Of a stretch of DNA of 64,000 nucleotides, positions 1 through 13,215 are shown piece by piece. Position numbers and translations under genes: made by a program. The DNA lies in contig JAHRBS010000007.1 in assembly GCA_024305745.1 (NCBI GenBank), positions 3,348,001 through 3,412,000 on the forward strand, given 5' to 3'. Each line of letters opens with the position of its first letter. Position 1 is the stretch's first letter. The notes below the pieces were generated by a model. The model was given only the letters and a program-made list of their open reading frames with translations. It did no database searches and was not told the origin of the DNA. Source of the stretch: Polyporus tsugae. Lineage: Eukaryota; Basidiomycota; Agaricomycetes; Polyporales; Polyporaceae.

Positions 1-1982
1 CAGGGCGGTCTGTCTTCCCTCGAGGAGCTGGCGCAGGTCATCGCTATCGGCAACGGGTCCGGTGACAACGACGGGATGGACGATGATGAGGATGTCGAGA
101 CGGAGTCTGCGCACGAATTCCCCATATCCCATGCACCCTCATCGTCTCTGATCGACTCGGACGAGGACATGAGTGGGGGGAGTTCGGACGAAGAGGCCAT
201 GGAGGAGATCGCCATGTACGATTCTCATCACGATCCTATTCCGGGCCCTCAGGACCCCTCGGAGCAGACCCCTGCCTCTGGGCGGGTTGGCTCCCCAATC
301 AGGTTGTATGCGCCTCTACCTACTGCGTCAACATCTCCGGGAGATGTTTCGTCCTTCCCACAGCGCCAGAATTCGTGGCACGCAGAAACTGAGGGTCCTT
401 CAAGACCGCGATCGGCGAGTTCACGTAGGAGCGCGAGGAGATCGAAGGGGGACCTGCCCTTCGGGCGCCTGGTACTCGGAGAACGGCTCAAGCAACGTTT
501 CCTAGAAGCTAATGTGGCGTCAACATTAATGGTACGTCTCGATGAAACAGTTTTCGCAGTCGCGAATTGACAGCTTCATTGCAGGACCTATTTTTCGAGT
601 TTCCTTGGAACAATTTCTTGCATAGTGTCGTCTACGACCTCATACACCAGATCTTGACCGGCCGTGTCGATGGTGGATACAACCGGGAGTTGACAGTGGC
701 GTTGTTTCGGGACGCAAGGCTCATGCATCGCATCATTGAGGGCTCAAAACGAAACGATGTTGAGAGGTTTGTGCCACGCGCCTCTGTAACATGCTGTCCG
801 CTGAGTCCATTCTCTACAGCGAGAAGCCCAAAGGTGTCAGATTGGGCTACATGGGTCATCTCACGCTCATCTCGGAGGACGTCATTGGCGCACTAGAACA
901 CCTTCCTCCCGACCTCCGTCTGCAGATCGGTCAGTACGCACCTCAGCCCGAGTGGGATGAGTACGTTACGGGCCGTTACAAAGAGACCAAGAAGAAGGAT
1001 ACGAGTCTTCTTGGCGGTGGCAAGCCGGTCGTCGCGCCTGCCATGCGGAATGGTGCGGCGCAATGGAAGGTCGATGAGGCCGAAGTGGTGGCAACGCCGG
1101 CCGTGCGGACGGGCACGGGTGTAGACGAGGGGCCAGCGGGGTCGGAAATGAAGGGCGAGTTCCGAAGAACGTCGAGTCGGAGGGAGGGCAGCGCTGACTT
1201 CGGCAGCATGCCGATGGACGACGAAGACGAGGAGTTCAACTCCGCTCCGCCGCGCGTACGTCTTTCAACCATCGCTCTGTGATTGTGGACGTGGTGACAA
1301 CTGAAAATTTTTACAGTTCGCGAACTATCTGGTCCAGGAAATGCAATCTTCCGAGCATCTGGGCTCTGCGGACGAGGCGTCCGATGATGAGGAAGATGGC
1401 GGTTGGCTGGCTCACTCTACGTTTGAGTTACGTCCTCCTCCGGTAACCGCTCGCCAGCATGATAACGGACGACGACCTCTAAGCTCTTCGGGGTTTGATG
1501 TACGTCCTGTGGTTCATTCATTGACCCGCTTTTCCTCGTTGATCCGTGCTTTTCCTATAGGATACGTTCAGCCCCTCGTCATCTTCACACTCATCGTTCC
1601 AGGATCCTTTCGAAGACGTTAGTCGGCACTGTCCTTGGCGCTGATCCGTTAGCTGACCGACTTTCCGCAGGATGCCTTCGGACCATTCTCTGATACGGCG
1701 GCCGCCAACGGCACAGATCCGTTTACGTTTGCAACGACGACGGTATCGGACGAGCTTATGGTCGACAGCTCCTTCGACTCCTTCGGGGATTTCGGTGACT
1801 TCCAAAGTGCTCATGCTGGCTCAGCTTCCTTCGAGGATGAGGGCACACTTACACCTACCGGCGCCGACAGCTGGAGCTTCGCGAGCGCCTCGAGCGCGGG
1901 TTCCTTTGACGAGGCGATGGAGCGCAGATCAGTTGAAGGCAACAGGGAGCAAGACGAACGGACTGCGCGCGATAACAACTAG
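1..1982 (+). CDS. SIT4-associated (SAPS-domain) phosphatase regulatory protein, 3' part
   Basis: Carboxyl-terminal part of a SAPS-domain protein, the family that binds the PP6/Sit4-type phosphatase and serves as its regulatory subunit. The 5' end lies outside the window. Six exons can be joined: 1-531, 585-766, 820-1255, 1317-1499, 1561-1617 and 1671-1982, with the frame kept at every junction. The first exon carries an acidic, serine-rich insert (MDDDEDVETES). Exon 2 gives FFEFPWNNFLHSVVYDLI and exon 3 KPKGVRLGYMGHLTLISE, both hallmark SAPS blocks. The tail is acidic and Ser/Phe/Asp-rich (FGDFGDFQSAH) and probably disordered. It ends 218 bp before the stop of the opposite-strand hydrolase, so the two genes converge. 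Family assignment is firm; the phosphatase partner is inferred from the family. Confidence 0.88.
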
Positions 1983-2200
1983 AAACGATGTACACTTCGC
2001 TTTGAATCATTAGTGTATGCTTACCCGGTCGTGGTGACGGCCTGTATATACTGTACCGCATATGCAGTCTGAGTAGAGCACTATTGGCTTGCCTGTTTGT
2101 CTGTCTTGCATGGTCTGTGCACACACGCCCTGGATAGTCATCGGTAGTGTTACTGTACGATGGCTTGTTAGTTAGATATATCCATGGATCCATTATTTGT

Positions 2201-3355
2201 CTATTGTGCAGACTCGGGCTTGTAGTGGTATCCGGCCTCGCGCTGCACCGCGGCGAAATTTAAACTGGCGAGCTGCTTCCCCGTGCTATCCTTGAGCGTG
2301 CACTCGACCTTGTCTCCTGGGATAACAGGACCGACTCCAGAAGGAGTTCCCGTTAGGATCAGGTCGCCCTCCTGAGATGACGATGTTAGGAGATCGCATG
2401 ACTCTATGCCAGGTCTACATACCTCCAAGGTCATGATCGTCGAGACATGTTCGATGAGCTTGGGAATGGAGAATATCATGTCCTTGGTGTTCCCATCCTG
2501 CTTGACCGCGCCGTTGACCTGCATTCAATCGTAAGCACGAGGCTCGGGACTCCAACACGTGTCTTCTTACCTTAAGTGTGAGGCTCAGGTTTGTGGCGTC
2601 GGACACTGACTCCTTTAGAATGTACGAGCTGATGAACGGAGATGAGAGCCATGGGAGAAACCCAGACAATACCAAGTGGCTTTACCTGATGGGGGTAAAC
2701 GTGTCGAAGCCCTTGGCGACGGTCCAAGGGAGCCTCTTGGCCTTGATCTCCTCCTGCAGGTTGCGCGCCGTCATGTCAACGGCCAAGGCTGACAATGGCG
2801 GAGCTCAGCGTGTCATTCGATGTCCATAAGCTGGACATGGACAAATACCGTAGCCGGCGACGTAGCTCTGGGCTTGGGACTCAGGGATGTCGCGTCCGCG
2901 CTTGCTCACGACAACGCCAAGTTCGACTGTTAGCATTCCAGTCAGCTCCATCGAGGGGCTAGAAGACCACAGCGAAGGTGGCGCGGACCTTCATAGTGCG
3001 CCAGAATACCCTTGGGGATTTCCACGTTGCCACCGGAAGCAACGTAGCTGGTAGTGGGCTTGAGGAAGATGATGGGCTCCTTCGGGACAGCGTTGTTCAG
3101 CTCCTTGGCATGCTCGCTGTAGTTCCGGCCGATAGCCACAATCTGATGCAGTATACAGATCAGTGTTAGTGCTCAGATAAGCGTCGAATTATATGCTAGA
3201 GCGACCTTCTTCCCTTGTTGGACGAAGGAGGCCGCAACGCTCATCCGAGCTCTTGACGTGGAGCTTAAGGCTCTCTGGTGGAAGGTGTTGGTGCATCGGA
3301 GGAGACCCGCTGCCTTCCCGCCGTTTCGGAATGTCGGTACCAACATTGCGCTCAC
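2201..3355 (-). CDS. FAHD1-like acylpyruvase / fumarylacetoacetate hydrolase-family protein
   Basis: Seven exons on the minus strand (3355-3206, 3142-2989, 2926-2849, 2788-2686, 2628-2571, 2518-2423, 2371-2201) join to 269 codons. The FAH fold is clear: [26 protein letters not shown], the metal-ligand region [29 protein letters not shown], and the C-terminal [15 protein letters not shown]. Family members cleave acylpyruvates or decarboxylate oxaloacetate with Mg2+. The first ~38 residues are Arg/Ser-rich without acids ([20 protein letters not shown]), which fits a mitochondrial presequence and supports the start at 3355, although a Met at codon 38 is also possible. The first intron has a weak donor (GTCGCT). 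A tRNA-Ala gene starts 152 bp upstream on the other strand. Exact substrate cannot be told from sequence. Confidence 0.88.
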
Positions 3356-3507
3356 TATGGTTGTAGCCTGTAAAAGGATGTACCTGGGAACTAGTCAAGC
3401 GTGGTACTACGGCCGTGGTTCAAGTTGAGGTTGATACGGACTGGGGCCGCGGCCGCGTCCGAACCAAAGGCTACTTTTAGACTAAGACAATACACCCCAC
3501 CGATAAC

Positions 3508-3603
3508 GGGCGCATGGTGTAGTTGGTTATCACATCCGCTTAGCACTTGACGTTTGCATGGTGTGCTTGCGGGGGGTGCTGGGTTCAATTCCCAGTGTGT
3601 CCA
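3508..3603 (+). tRNA. tRNA-Ala(AGC) with a 22-nt intron
   Basis: Cloverleaf folded by eye. The acceptor stem GGGCGCA pairs with TGTGTCC (3596-3602) and the discriminator is A3603. It includes the G3:U70 pair that identifies alanine tRNAs. The D arm is GTG...CAC around AGTTGGTTAT, the anticodon stem TCCGC/GCGGG, the variable loop GGGTG, and the T arm CTGGG TTCAATT CCCAG. The anticodon AGC lies at 3542-3544. A 22-nt intron (3546-3567) sits one base 3' of the anticodon, the canonical position, leaving the loop TTAGCAT and a 74-nt mature body. A TTTT run about 17 bp downstream can terminate Pol III. Confidence 0.9.
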
Positions 3604-4499
3604 AAACGATGAGAAAGAGATGCTTTTGTCTTGCGGAGAGGTCGGGTTCTTCCGAGACCGTCATGTTCGCCGAAGTCCCGGGCCCAGGCGACGCGCTCAG
3701 TATTTTTTGATGAACGGAGCGGGAGCATTTTTCCAAGGTCGGATGCAGAGCGAGCCCCACAAGTCCTTGTCATGGATGGGCTTGGCGTTCGGCAGACTTC
3801 TATGTAGTCGCAGATTGGAGCACGACGTACTGATCATGATTGACTAACTGGCTTTAGGTAGTTTAGACAAACGATACCTAAATGCTTACAGTACTCCCTC
3901 CGTCGCGACAATTTACTGCAAATTTTGAAATTTCAAGGGGTCGTCGTCAGGCCGTCAGCACAGTAGCCGCTTCGCGTTGATCGCTCTGGTTCCTGACGTC
4001 GACGGCCCACAGTGGCACAGGGCAACTGTGGCGCCGGACCCATCGTTCTTCATTCGATGACTACATAGTGGTTTATTTGGCAGGCTCTGGCGGCGTAAAG
4101 CCATTCCGTGCCGAACCTTTCGTTTTGACTTATTCGGCGATTGCAGATCTCTTTCCTGGAGGCTTCTCGGCGGCGGTTGGTCGGCCAGCCCCCTCTCGCA
4201 GATCTCTTGGCTCGCCAAGGCTCAACGTCAACCTCGAGTGCGGCCACTGTAGGGACTTGGCGAGCATGGGAACTGCGCGCTGGCCCCTTGCGCCATATAA
4301 GCTCTCGCTGCCAAGGGCCTTATGGATGCTTTGACCTGGCCATATAACGCGCTGCGCTGGAGGCCGGAAGCCCGTTGTGCTCGCTAGCCTTGTCGCCCTG
4401 CGTCCTGCGCGTGTCCACCCGAATTCGACTGCGGCGCTGTCAAACTACCTACAAGCACCTTTGGAATCCGCTTCTCGACTTCGACGTCCTGTTGGGGAG
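3604..4499. other. Intergenic stretch with a one-sided CTCCCTCCGT motif
   Basis: No convincing coding region. At 3892-3904 the sequence TACTCCCTCCGTC resembles the terminal motif of Stowaway-like MITEs and some mariner elements and is followed by A/T-rich sequence. I found no matching inverted copy nearby, so this may be a truncated end or chance. Confidence 0.3.
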
Positions 4500-5330
4500 A
4501 TGATCATGTTTGCTGTGTTCCTCATCTTCGCGTCTTCATTGTCTGTGACTGCGTTCCCGCTCGAGACAGCCGTGGGTCTGATACGCATAGAGTGAGTGCC
4601 CGATTCTCCGTCGTGCCACCATAGTACTAGTAATCTGAATTCATCAACTCGACAGGGAGAGGCAGGAGAGCAGGGCAGAAGGACACTTGAGCCATACCTG
4701 GGTGGTTGCCGTTGCTGTATCTCTTGGTGAGTCCACGGTCTTCGTTCCCCACCTTCTCCCCCTTCCCTTCGCTGAACTCGTGCACAGTGGTGATCATCCT
4801 CGCCCTCACGGTGACGGTCCTCATTATGAAGTTGCGGCAGCGCCGCAAGAGAAGTCCAAGTCGGAGGCGTCGGAATTACGCGCGGACGTCCGACGAGCTG
4901 GTAGCGGCGCCTGAGCAGCCGCACGAACACGCCTGGCGCGGTCCATACGCGTCCAGAGCTTCGTACAACCGATCGCCTTCTCCGGTGAGTAAACGCGACG
5001 TCACTTTTAGCTCTCGAAATTGAGTGTTTGCTCACACGTTGGCCGCTGCCAGCCTTCTCCGGCCCATCTCTCTGAGAAGGACAAGTGGCCAGCACGACCC
5101 CAACGGTAATTCGGCCTGTCCGCGTTATTTGTACGTCTATGCGGTCTTCCTCCAATGGGCCGGACGGGGTATATGTGTGAGTATCGTTCCGGCGACTTGT
5201 GGCATCCGTGGTTATGGGATGCGTAGGCTGATTATCGCCCCGTAGATCCCCTTCCCTGCCACGAACGCCCTTTCTCCATTCCTATGCACCCCGACGTCGC
5301 CCGGGTTTTCGCGCTGGGCATGGAGCTTAG
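4500..5330 (+). CDS. Small single-pass membrane protein with signal peptide, unknown function
   Basis: Five exons (4500-4591, 4656-4726, 4788-4984, 5053-5105, 5246-5330) join without frame break to 165 codons. The N-terminus MIMFAVFLIFASSLSVTA is a typical signal peptide. A short, charged extracellular segment follows, then one strongly hydrophobic helix (VVAVAVSLVVIILALTV, roughly residues 50-70). Next is a basic stop-transfer cluster (KLRQRRKRSPSRRRR) and a Pro/Ser/Arg-rich cytoplasmic tail. This is a type I topology. I do not recognise a family. An upstream in-frame Met at 4377 would put 41 residues before the signal sequence, so 4500 was preferred. The last intron is longer (140 nt) and its borders are the least certain part. 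Confidence 0.45.
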
Positions 5331-8112
5331 CAGACTCGGAACTGCACTGCTGGTGGCGTACCTCAGTCGGCCACTCACCACAACGCCGCTTGTGCGCCAA
5401 TCCACTTACGTTCCCAGCGGCGTATTATTGTTTCAGTCTCAAGTCAGTGATTCAGCCCCGTCTCAAGACGCCGCTGCCGTAGGCCACCCGCAGAAATGGG
5501 ACCCTGCCTTGGCGGTGGTGCTAGGGCGGCGCTGTAGTAGGTTGCGGCTGCTGTACTTGACACCGTAATCGCATTCTATCGCGGAGGGTAGGCTGTCCTG
5601 GAGACTGCGGTCTTCTAGGGTGGACCGTGGCCTACCGTGGCCTGGAGAAGGACGTCCATGCTTGAAGCATGAAGAGCCCGTTGACCGATGATCACCCTTA
5701 AGGCGATTTTATCGGGCCTGCCAAGAGTCTTGACTGTGCTCCCGTCATCCCGCGCAGGTGATCAGAAGCGGGTACCTGCTTCTGGCGCTGCCTTGGGTGC
5801 GGACTTGTGCTGTTCCTCGTCGCGTTGCGCGCCTTGCGGCGGCCACACTGTGCCGCTCTTCGCGGCCAGCGGTCGAAAGTTTCCATTGAAGGTCTATGTT
5901 CCATTCGTCGATGGCCCCATGCACTGGAGTTCTCCGGCCGACTGATGGGGGGGAACATGCTAACTTAGGACGGGGAACACCTCCAACTTTGCATCTGCGT
6001 CTATCAGGTTCGAACTTCGAACGCGTATGAATTACTAGGAGGGGGGCTAACTTGGGCACTTCCAAGTCGCTTAGCGCTGCGCATGAATAGGGTTGAGTTT
6101 CGCATTCTTCTACATAGTTTCCTGCATTACGTTTCGGTCACAAACTGGGAAGTGTTTCTCTACCGTAAGCGGAGAAAGGTTTTCATTGGATGGGTTCGGA
6201 GGACTCGGTGCCGGGGCTCGTGTTCTGCCAGGAAGCCCCGTGAACCGTACGTTGAACTCCCGGTCCGACATGAGCCTCAGGTCAATGCATGTTCGGAATT
6301 ATTATCCCAGTCAGCTCCCAAAGGCGTGGACTGTCCACATTCAAATCGATCTTATATATAGTCATGCATTCGAGCGTGGGTTACGGTCAGCAGCCATGTG
6401 CATGAACTCAGAAACTCAGGTACAGCAGTAAGTACGGTATGAACTCCAAAAATATATGATCGGGCGGGGCCTGGGCATGGGCAGGCCGAAGCCGGGCCGC
6501 CAGTTCGAGCCTTCGCCATGCCATCATCTTTAGTTTCCGCCCCTAGTCACCTGGCAGCGACTGCCCTTCCAAGTCATCCAGCCCGGCATTAACCCCATCC
6601 TCCTCAGTCCCGTACACCCTCAGCGGCGCACGCATCAGGAGATGCGTGTGACGACGAGACGATCTGACAGGACCCGGCCTCTGTGCTCTCCAATTGCAAG
6701 TATGTAGAACGCTCCTTCGTCCACTGCCTCCGCACTCATCCACTTAACTTGTCATCCCACGGCCCATATCTGACCACCCACGCTCAAGAATAACCCTGTG
6801 ATAGCTCACCTCCATGGGAGGCCTCGACACCACACGTCTCTTGGTCGCCACCGCTCTCCGATGCAATCCATCCCTCTGGGCGACAGCTCATTCATACGTT
6901 CCCCTCTTTTCGTTCAGACCCCTTGTCGACACGCTCTTGATGTGAGGTCAGTCCCGTCTTGTGGTCGCCGTACGGCTTCTCAATCAATAACAACCTCAAT
7001 CCTTGGCCCCAGTCCCTCGTCATACATCCTGTCGTGCGCATAGCGTCGGGAGAGGGCCTCGCTGCGTGCACTACGCCGCCCAAGACAGACCTATTCCAGG
7101 ATATGCTGCCCAAGGGTAAACATCGATCACGACGAACATTCTGCGCTCCTACCATGAGAGCCAGTTCCAAGGATATTCCAGTCCCGAATGTCCCTAGGCG
7201 GCACTCGGCAGCTCCTCACAGACTTATCCGAGTCCTCGCCCAACTGCGCAGCACTGGCCTGGTCTTCATATACTACGAGCATTGCCCTCCCTGTCTGTCT
7301 TACCTCTCCTTCTCCTCATCGCCCCTCCTGTCGGAGACCGTTTGGTTTCTACCCTGCGTCTCAAACCCTCAAACTATCTGACGCCTGCTTGTGGAACCGT
7401 CCCGGAGAAAAGTTTAAACTCACGTTGAGACGGCATATGTTGCCAGTGCCTATCTTCGCTCGGCATACCTCTTTGGGTTGCCTCCCAGTCTGCTGGTCGA
7501 CCCCCCAATTCATGTCGATGCAAGAATCCTGTCCATCCCGTGCGCGATCCACTTCGTTGTTCCTTCGAGCGCCCCCGACCGTGGCCGTGTTGGTCTATCG
7601 ATGTCGAGATCCATGGTGGTGGCCCGTACGTTCAAGAACAAGTCGGTGGTCTCCTCCCTCTAATTTCCATGTTCTTCCCGGGCCGCCGCACTGGTCAATG
7701 AAGACAGCTCTTCGCGCTCGGCGCCCGTACCTGTCTGGGAGGTCCGTGTCCCATTGTCGCTGACAGAGATGGTGTCCTGCTGACTTCGACGCCCCCTCCC
7801 ACTCTCAGCAACAGGCCGCTCCAACTCGCACTGAACACACGAGCCGGCCACATAGAGACCAAGACCGTCGGCAGAGCAGCAGCGGAGTCCACCGATTGGT
7901 CGTATGCCTAGGTTTGAGCAACACGCCGACGCTCTGGTCGTGGCTGCCCGACCATTGTCCTGGTTGAGCGGCGCGAACGGCACCGAGGAAGGCGCAATGC
8001 GCGCGTCGCGATTGGCCTGCCCTTGTCGACAGGGGTGGAATGCGGTTCTTGTTCGGCCTGCGTTTGTGACGCGCCTTTGGTTTGGAGAGCGAACATGCCG
8101 CGTTCTGTAACC
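5331..8112. other. 2.8-kb intergenic region upstream of the peroxidase pair
   Basis: No open frame here shows recognisable protein sequence or paired splice signals. Only short local repeats are seen, such as GTGGCCTACCGTGGCCT near 5627. The downstream end holds the promoter of the first peroxidase. Confidence 0.4.
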
Positions 8113-9594
<1,482 letters not shown>

Positions 9595-11334
9595 GCGATA
9601 AGCGCGAGGGATTTGGAAGAGTTCGCGTGGGGTACCCCGCTCGAGCCTCTTCCCCGGTCTCAGTTCAGTAACTATGCGCCCCTGAAATCGTTATCGCCTT
9701 GTATCTCTGTGGCTGGTTAAGAAGACGGGTTGTAACTTGTATTTTGTATCGCTGTAGTGATGATGATGAATATACTTGTGATTATAGCATAACCCCTGGG
9801 CACGCGAGGGACTCCGATCGACCGCCGCCACCGCCCTCGTCCGTCGCCAAACTTAGAAGCTGTGACTCTTCTTCTGCTTTCGTGTCTGTGAGTGCCTGTT
9901 CTTGCCTGCGCCCCGTTCCCGTACACAGTGGGACGCGCTCCAGAATAAGCTTTCAGAGTGCTCCCAGGAATATGGGAGCCAGCCCAGACGCGAGGGCTTG
10001 AGAAGTCGGTCCCAGGAGCGTGGCCTGCGGGACTGCTGCCGGTCTGGGGGTCCCCTCAGACGGGATCGACAGCGCTGACAAACCGTCCCAGGCGGCGGAA
10101 CCGGAGCCTGGTGGTTGTAGATGGCGGGTTGGCTCTGTGCGGACAGCGTCCGTCGAAGACTGAGGCTGGTCTTGAGAAGGGTGGTACGGGAAAGCCTGAT
10201 CGATCCGTTGTGTGCGCGGAGTCTCCTCCTTTTCTTCATGGGCACTGGTGCTCGTACATATGCTATGTGCATGTTCGAGGTTCCTCCCACTAGACGCACC
10301 GAAAAAAACCGATGACGGCAGCCGAGCAGCCGCAGGGATTAGTATCGCTGTGGGAGTCGCACGCGCCTCGGGAACTTGAACCATTTTAAGGTAATTACCG
10401 GATGGCGAGGGCACATTCTATCAAAGGGGGCTTTTCCACAGCTGCGAGTCCTCTTTACATGCAATGGGTCTCTCCTTGTCGTTCCTGCTGCGGTCCTGAG
10501 ACGAGTTCAACGATGGGATACCCTGGGGATACCGTTGAGCAAATCCGAGATCTTAGGTGCGAACGACACACACCAAATATGGCAATGCCCTGTTCGCCGG
10601 CATTCGCTGACGGTCTACATCGCCTGCCGAGTCCGATGACAACGTTTCAAGCTGGTGTCACTCACACAATAGACACAGTCCGCGCATACACAAGGCCGCA
10701 TAGAGGCCCGGAGGCTCAAGCTTGCTTGGCAGGTCAGTCTTAATAAGTGCTTACAAGTACGTTCCATACTGAACACCTGAAGTAGGAGCGCCTGAGTTTT
10801 GTCTGGTGAAGGTTCAAACAATGAAACTACCAGTGCTGCAAAGCGTCGGCTCCCACAGAGAAGAGATGCTTTCATACCTTCCGCACCTTTTGATACCCCC
10901 CCTGATACGGTATGTGTTCTGGTTCCACAGTGGTCCTGTGTATACTTATGCTCACCATATTCCACAATTTTCTTGTGCCGATGCTCCACTTCGGCAGCAC
11001 GTCCGTCTTTCTGGTCGCAGGCACCGGGGCCAATCCTTGCCATCGTCCTTAGTAATTCCCTGTGCATGCGCTGCTCGCTCTCTCGGACCTTTCCCCTTCT
11101 GAAGATAATAGCGTTCATCATCATGCCATACGGGGTGCCGTTGCGTTCCATTGGATTCCCCTGCGTGGTGGACGGACCCACAGACAAGAATGTATGCTAT
11201 GGGCACCCGTTGCGTCGGTCTTTGGGTTCACGCTGCAGAATGCGGGCGTCGCCATTGGTCGCAGCATCTTGTATCACGATAGACGAGGCGTACCTTCGAG
11301 ACATTGCAGCGCGTTTTGCGCGATACTCGAGAGG
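9595..11334. other. Spacer between the tandem peroxidases
   Basis: About 1.7 kb with no supportable gene. It holds the 3' flank of the first peroxidase and the promoter of the second. Open frames on either strand here lack recognisable domains. Confidence 0.4.
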
Positions 11335-11340
11335 TATAAA
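11335..11340 (+). promoter_or_regulatory. TATA box of the short Mn peroxidase
   Basis: TATAAA in AGAGGTATAAAGAGG, 66 bp before the ATG at 11406. The spacing is nearly the same as in the upstream paralogue. Confidence 0.65.
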
Positions 11341-11405
11341 GAGGGAGGTGCAAAGCCCAGAGGTCGTCAGGACACTCGGCCCTCCACACCTCTCTTTCCT
11401 CAAAC

Positions 11406-12677
<1,272 letters not shown>

Positions 12678-13215
12678 ACAACTCGCACGAGGTGCAATTA
12701 GAACGAGGTTTCCGATATAGGTTCCTCATCGTTTCTCCGGTCTCGGTTGATTATATGGAGTATGGCTATCTATTCTGCGGTTTTCGTGACTGGCAGCAGT
12801 GGTCGGTCGGTGTTGCGATCATATGCCTCGCTTTCTCGGCCCTGCAGAGTCGTCTTGTATCATTCATTGTGTATAACAAGTGTATCGAATTTGTAAATGG
12901 ATCCTCCGATATTGCTATAGCAGCTTGCTATGCACTCAGGCCTGACTCTCTTGTGTTTCGAAATGCAAAGGCAAAGAATGGATGGAGTTTGGATGGAATC
13001 GGGGCTGTCGGACAGTGGTTTGAGTGGGACAAATGGGGAACCCTAGACCTAACCCTGAACTGGGTGTTGTATTTTGACGAGTCAGATGACTGCAGGAATG
13101 GAGGAATGACTCGGGTTGCACGCAATATACAAGTACCGGCCTCTGCATCTCTTCAGTTTGCCTTGTCCTGCTCCCTGCCCGAGCCCTCCTCGCTCCTGCC
13201 GCCGTCCCTGCAAGC
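12678..13215. other. Intergenic: MnP 3' flank and ILV2 promoter
   Basis: No coding signal of its own. The pyrimidine-rich stretch at about 13160-13210 lies directly upstream of the ILV2 start. Confidence 0.4.

Noticed and set aside
4445..5155. 236-residue minus-strand frame
   Set aside because: Arg-rich antisense of the small membrane-protein exons, which show signal peptide, helix and phase-consistent introns.
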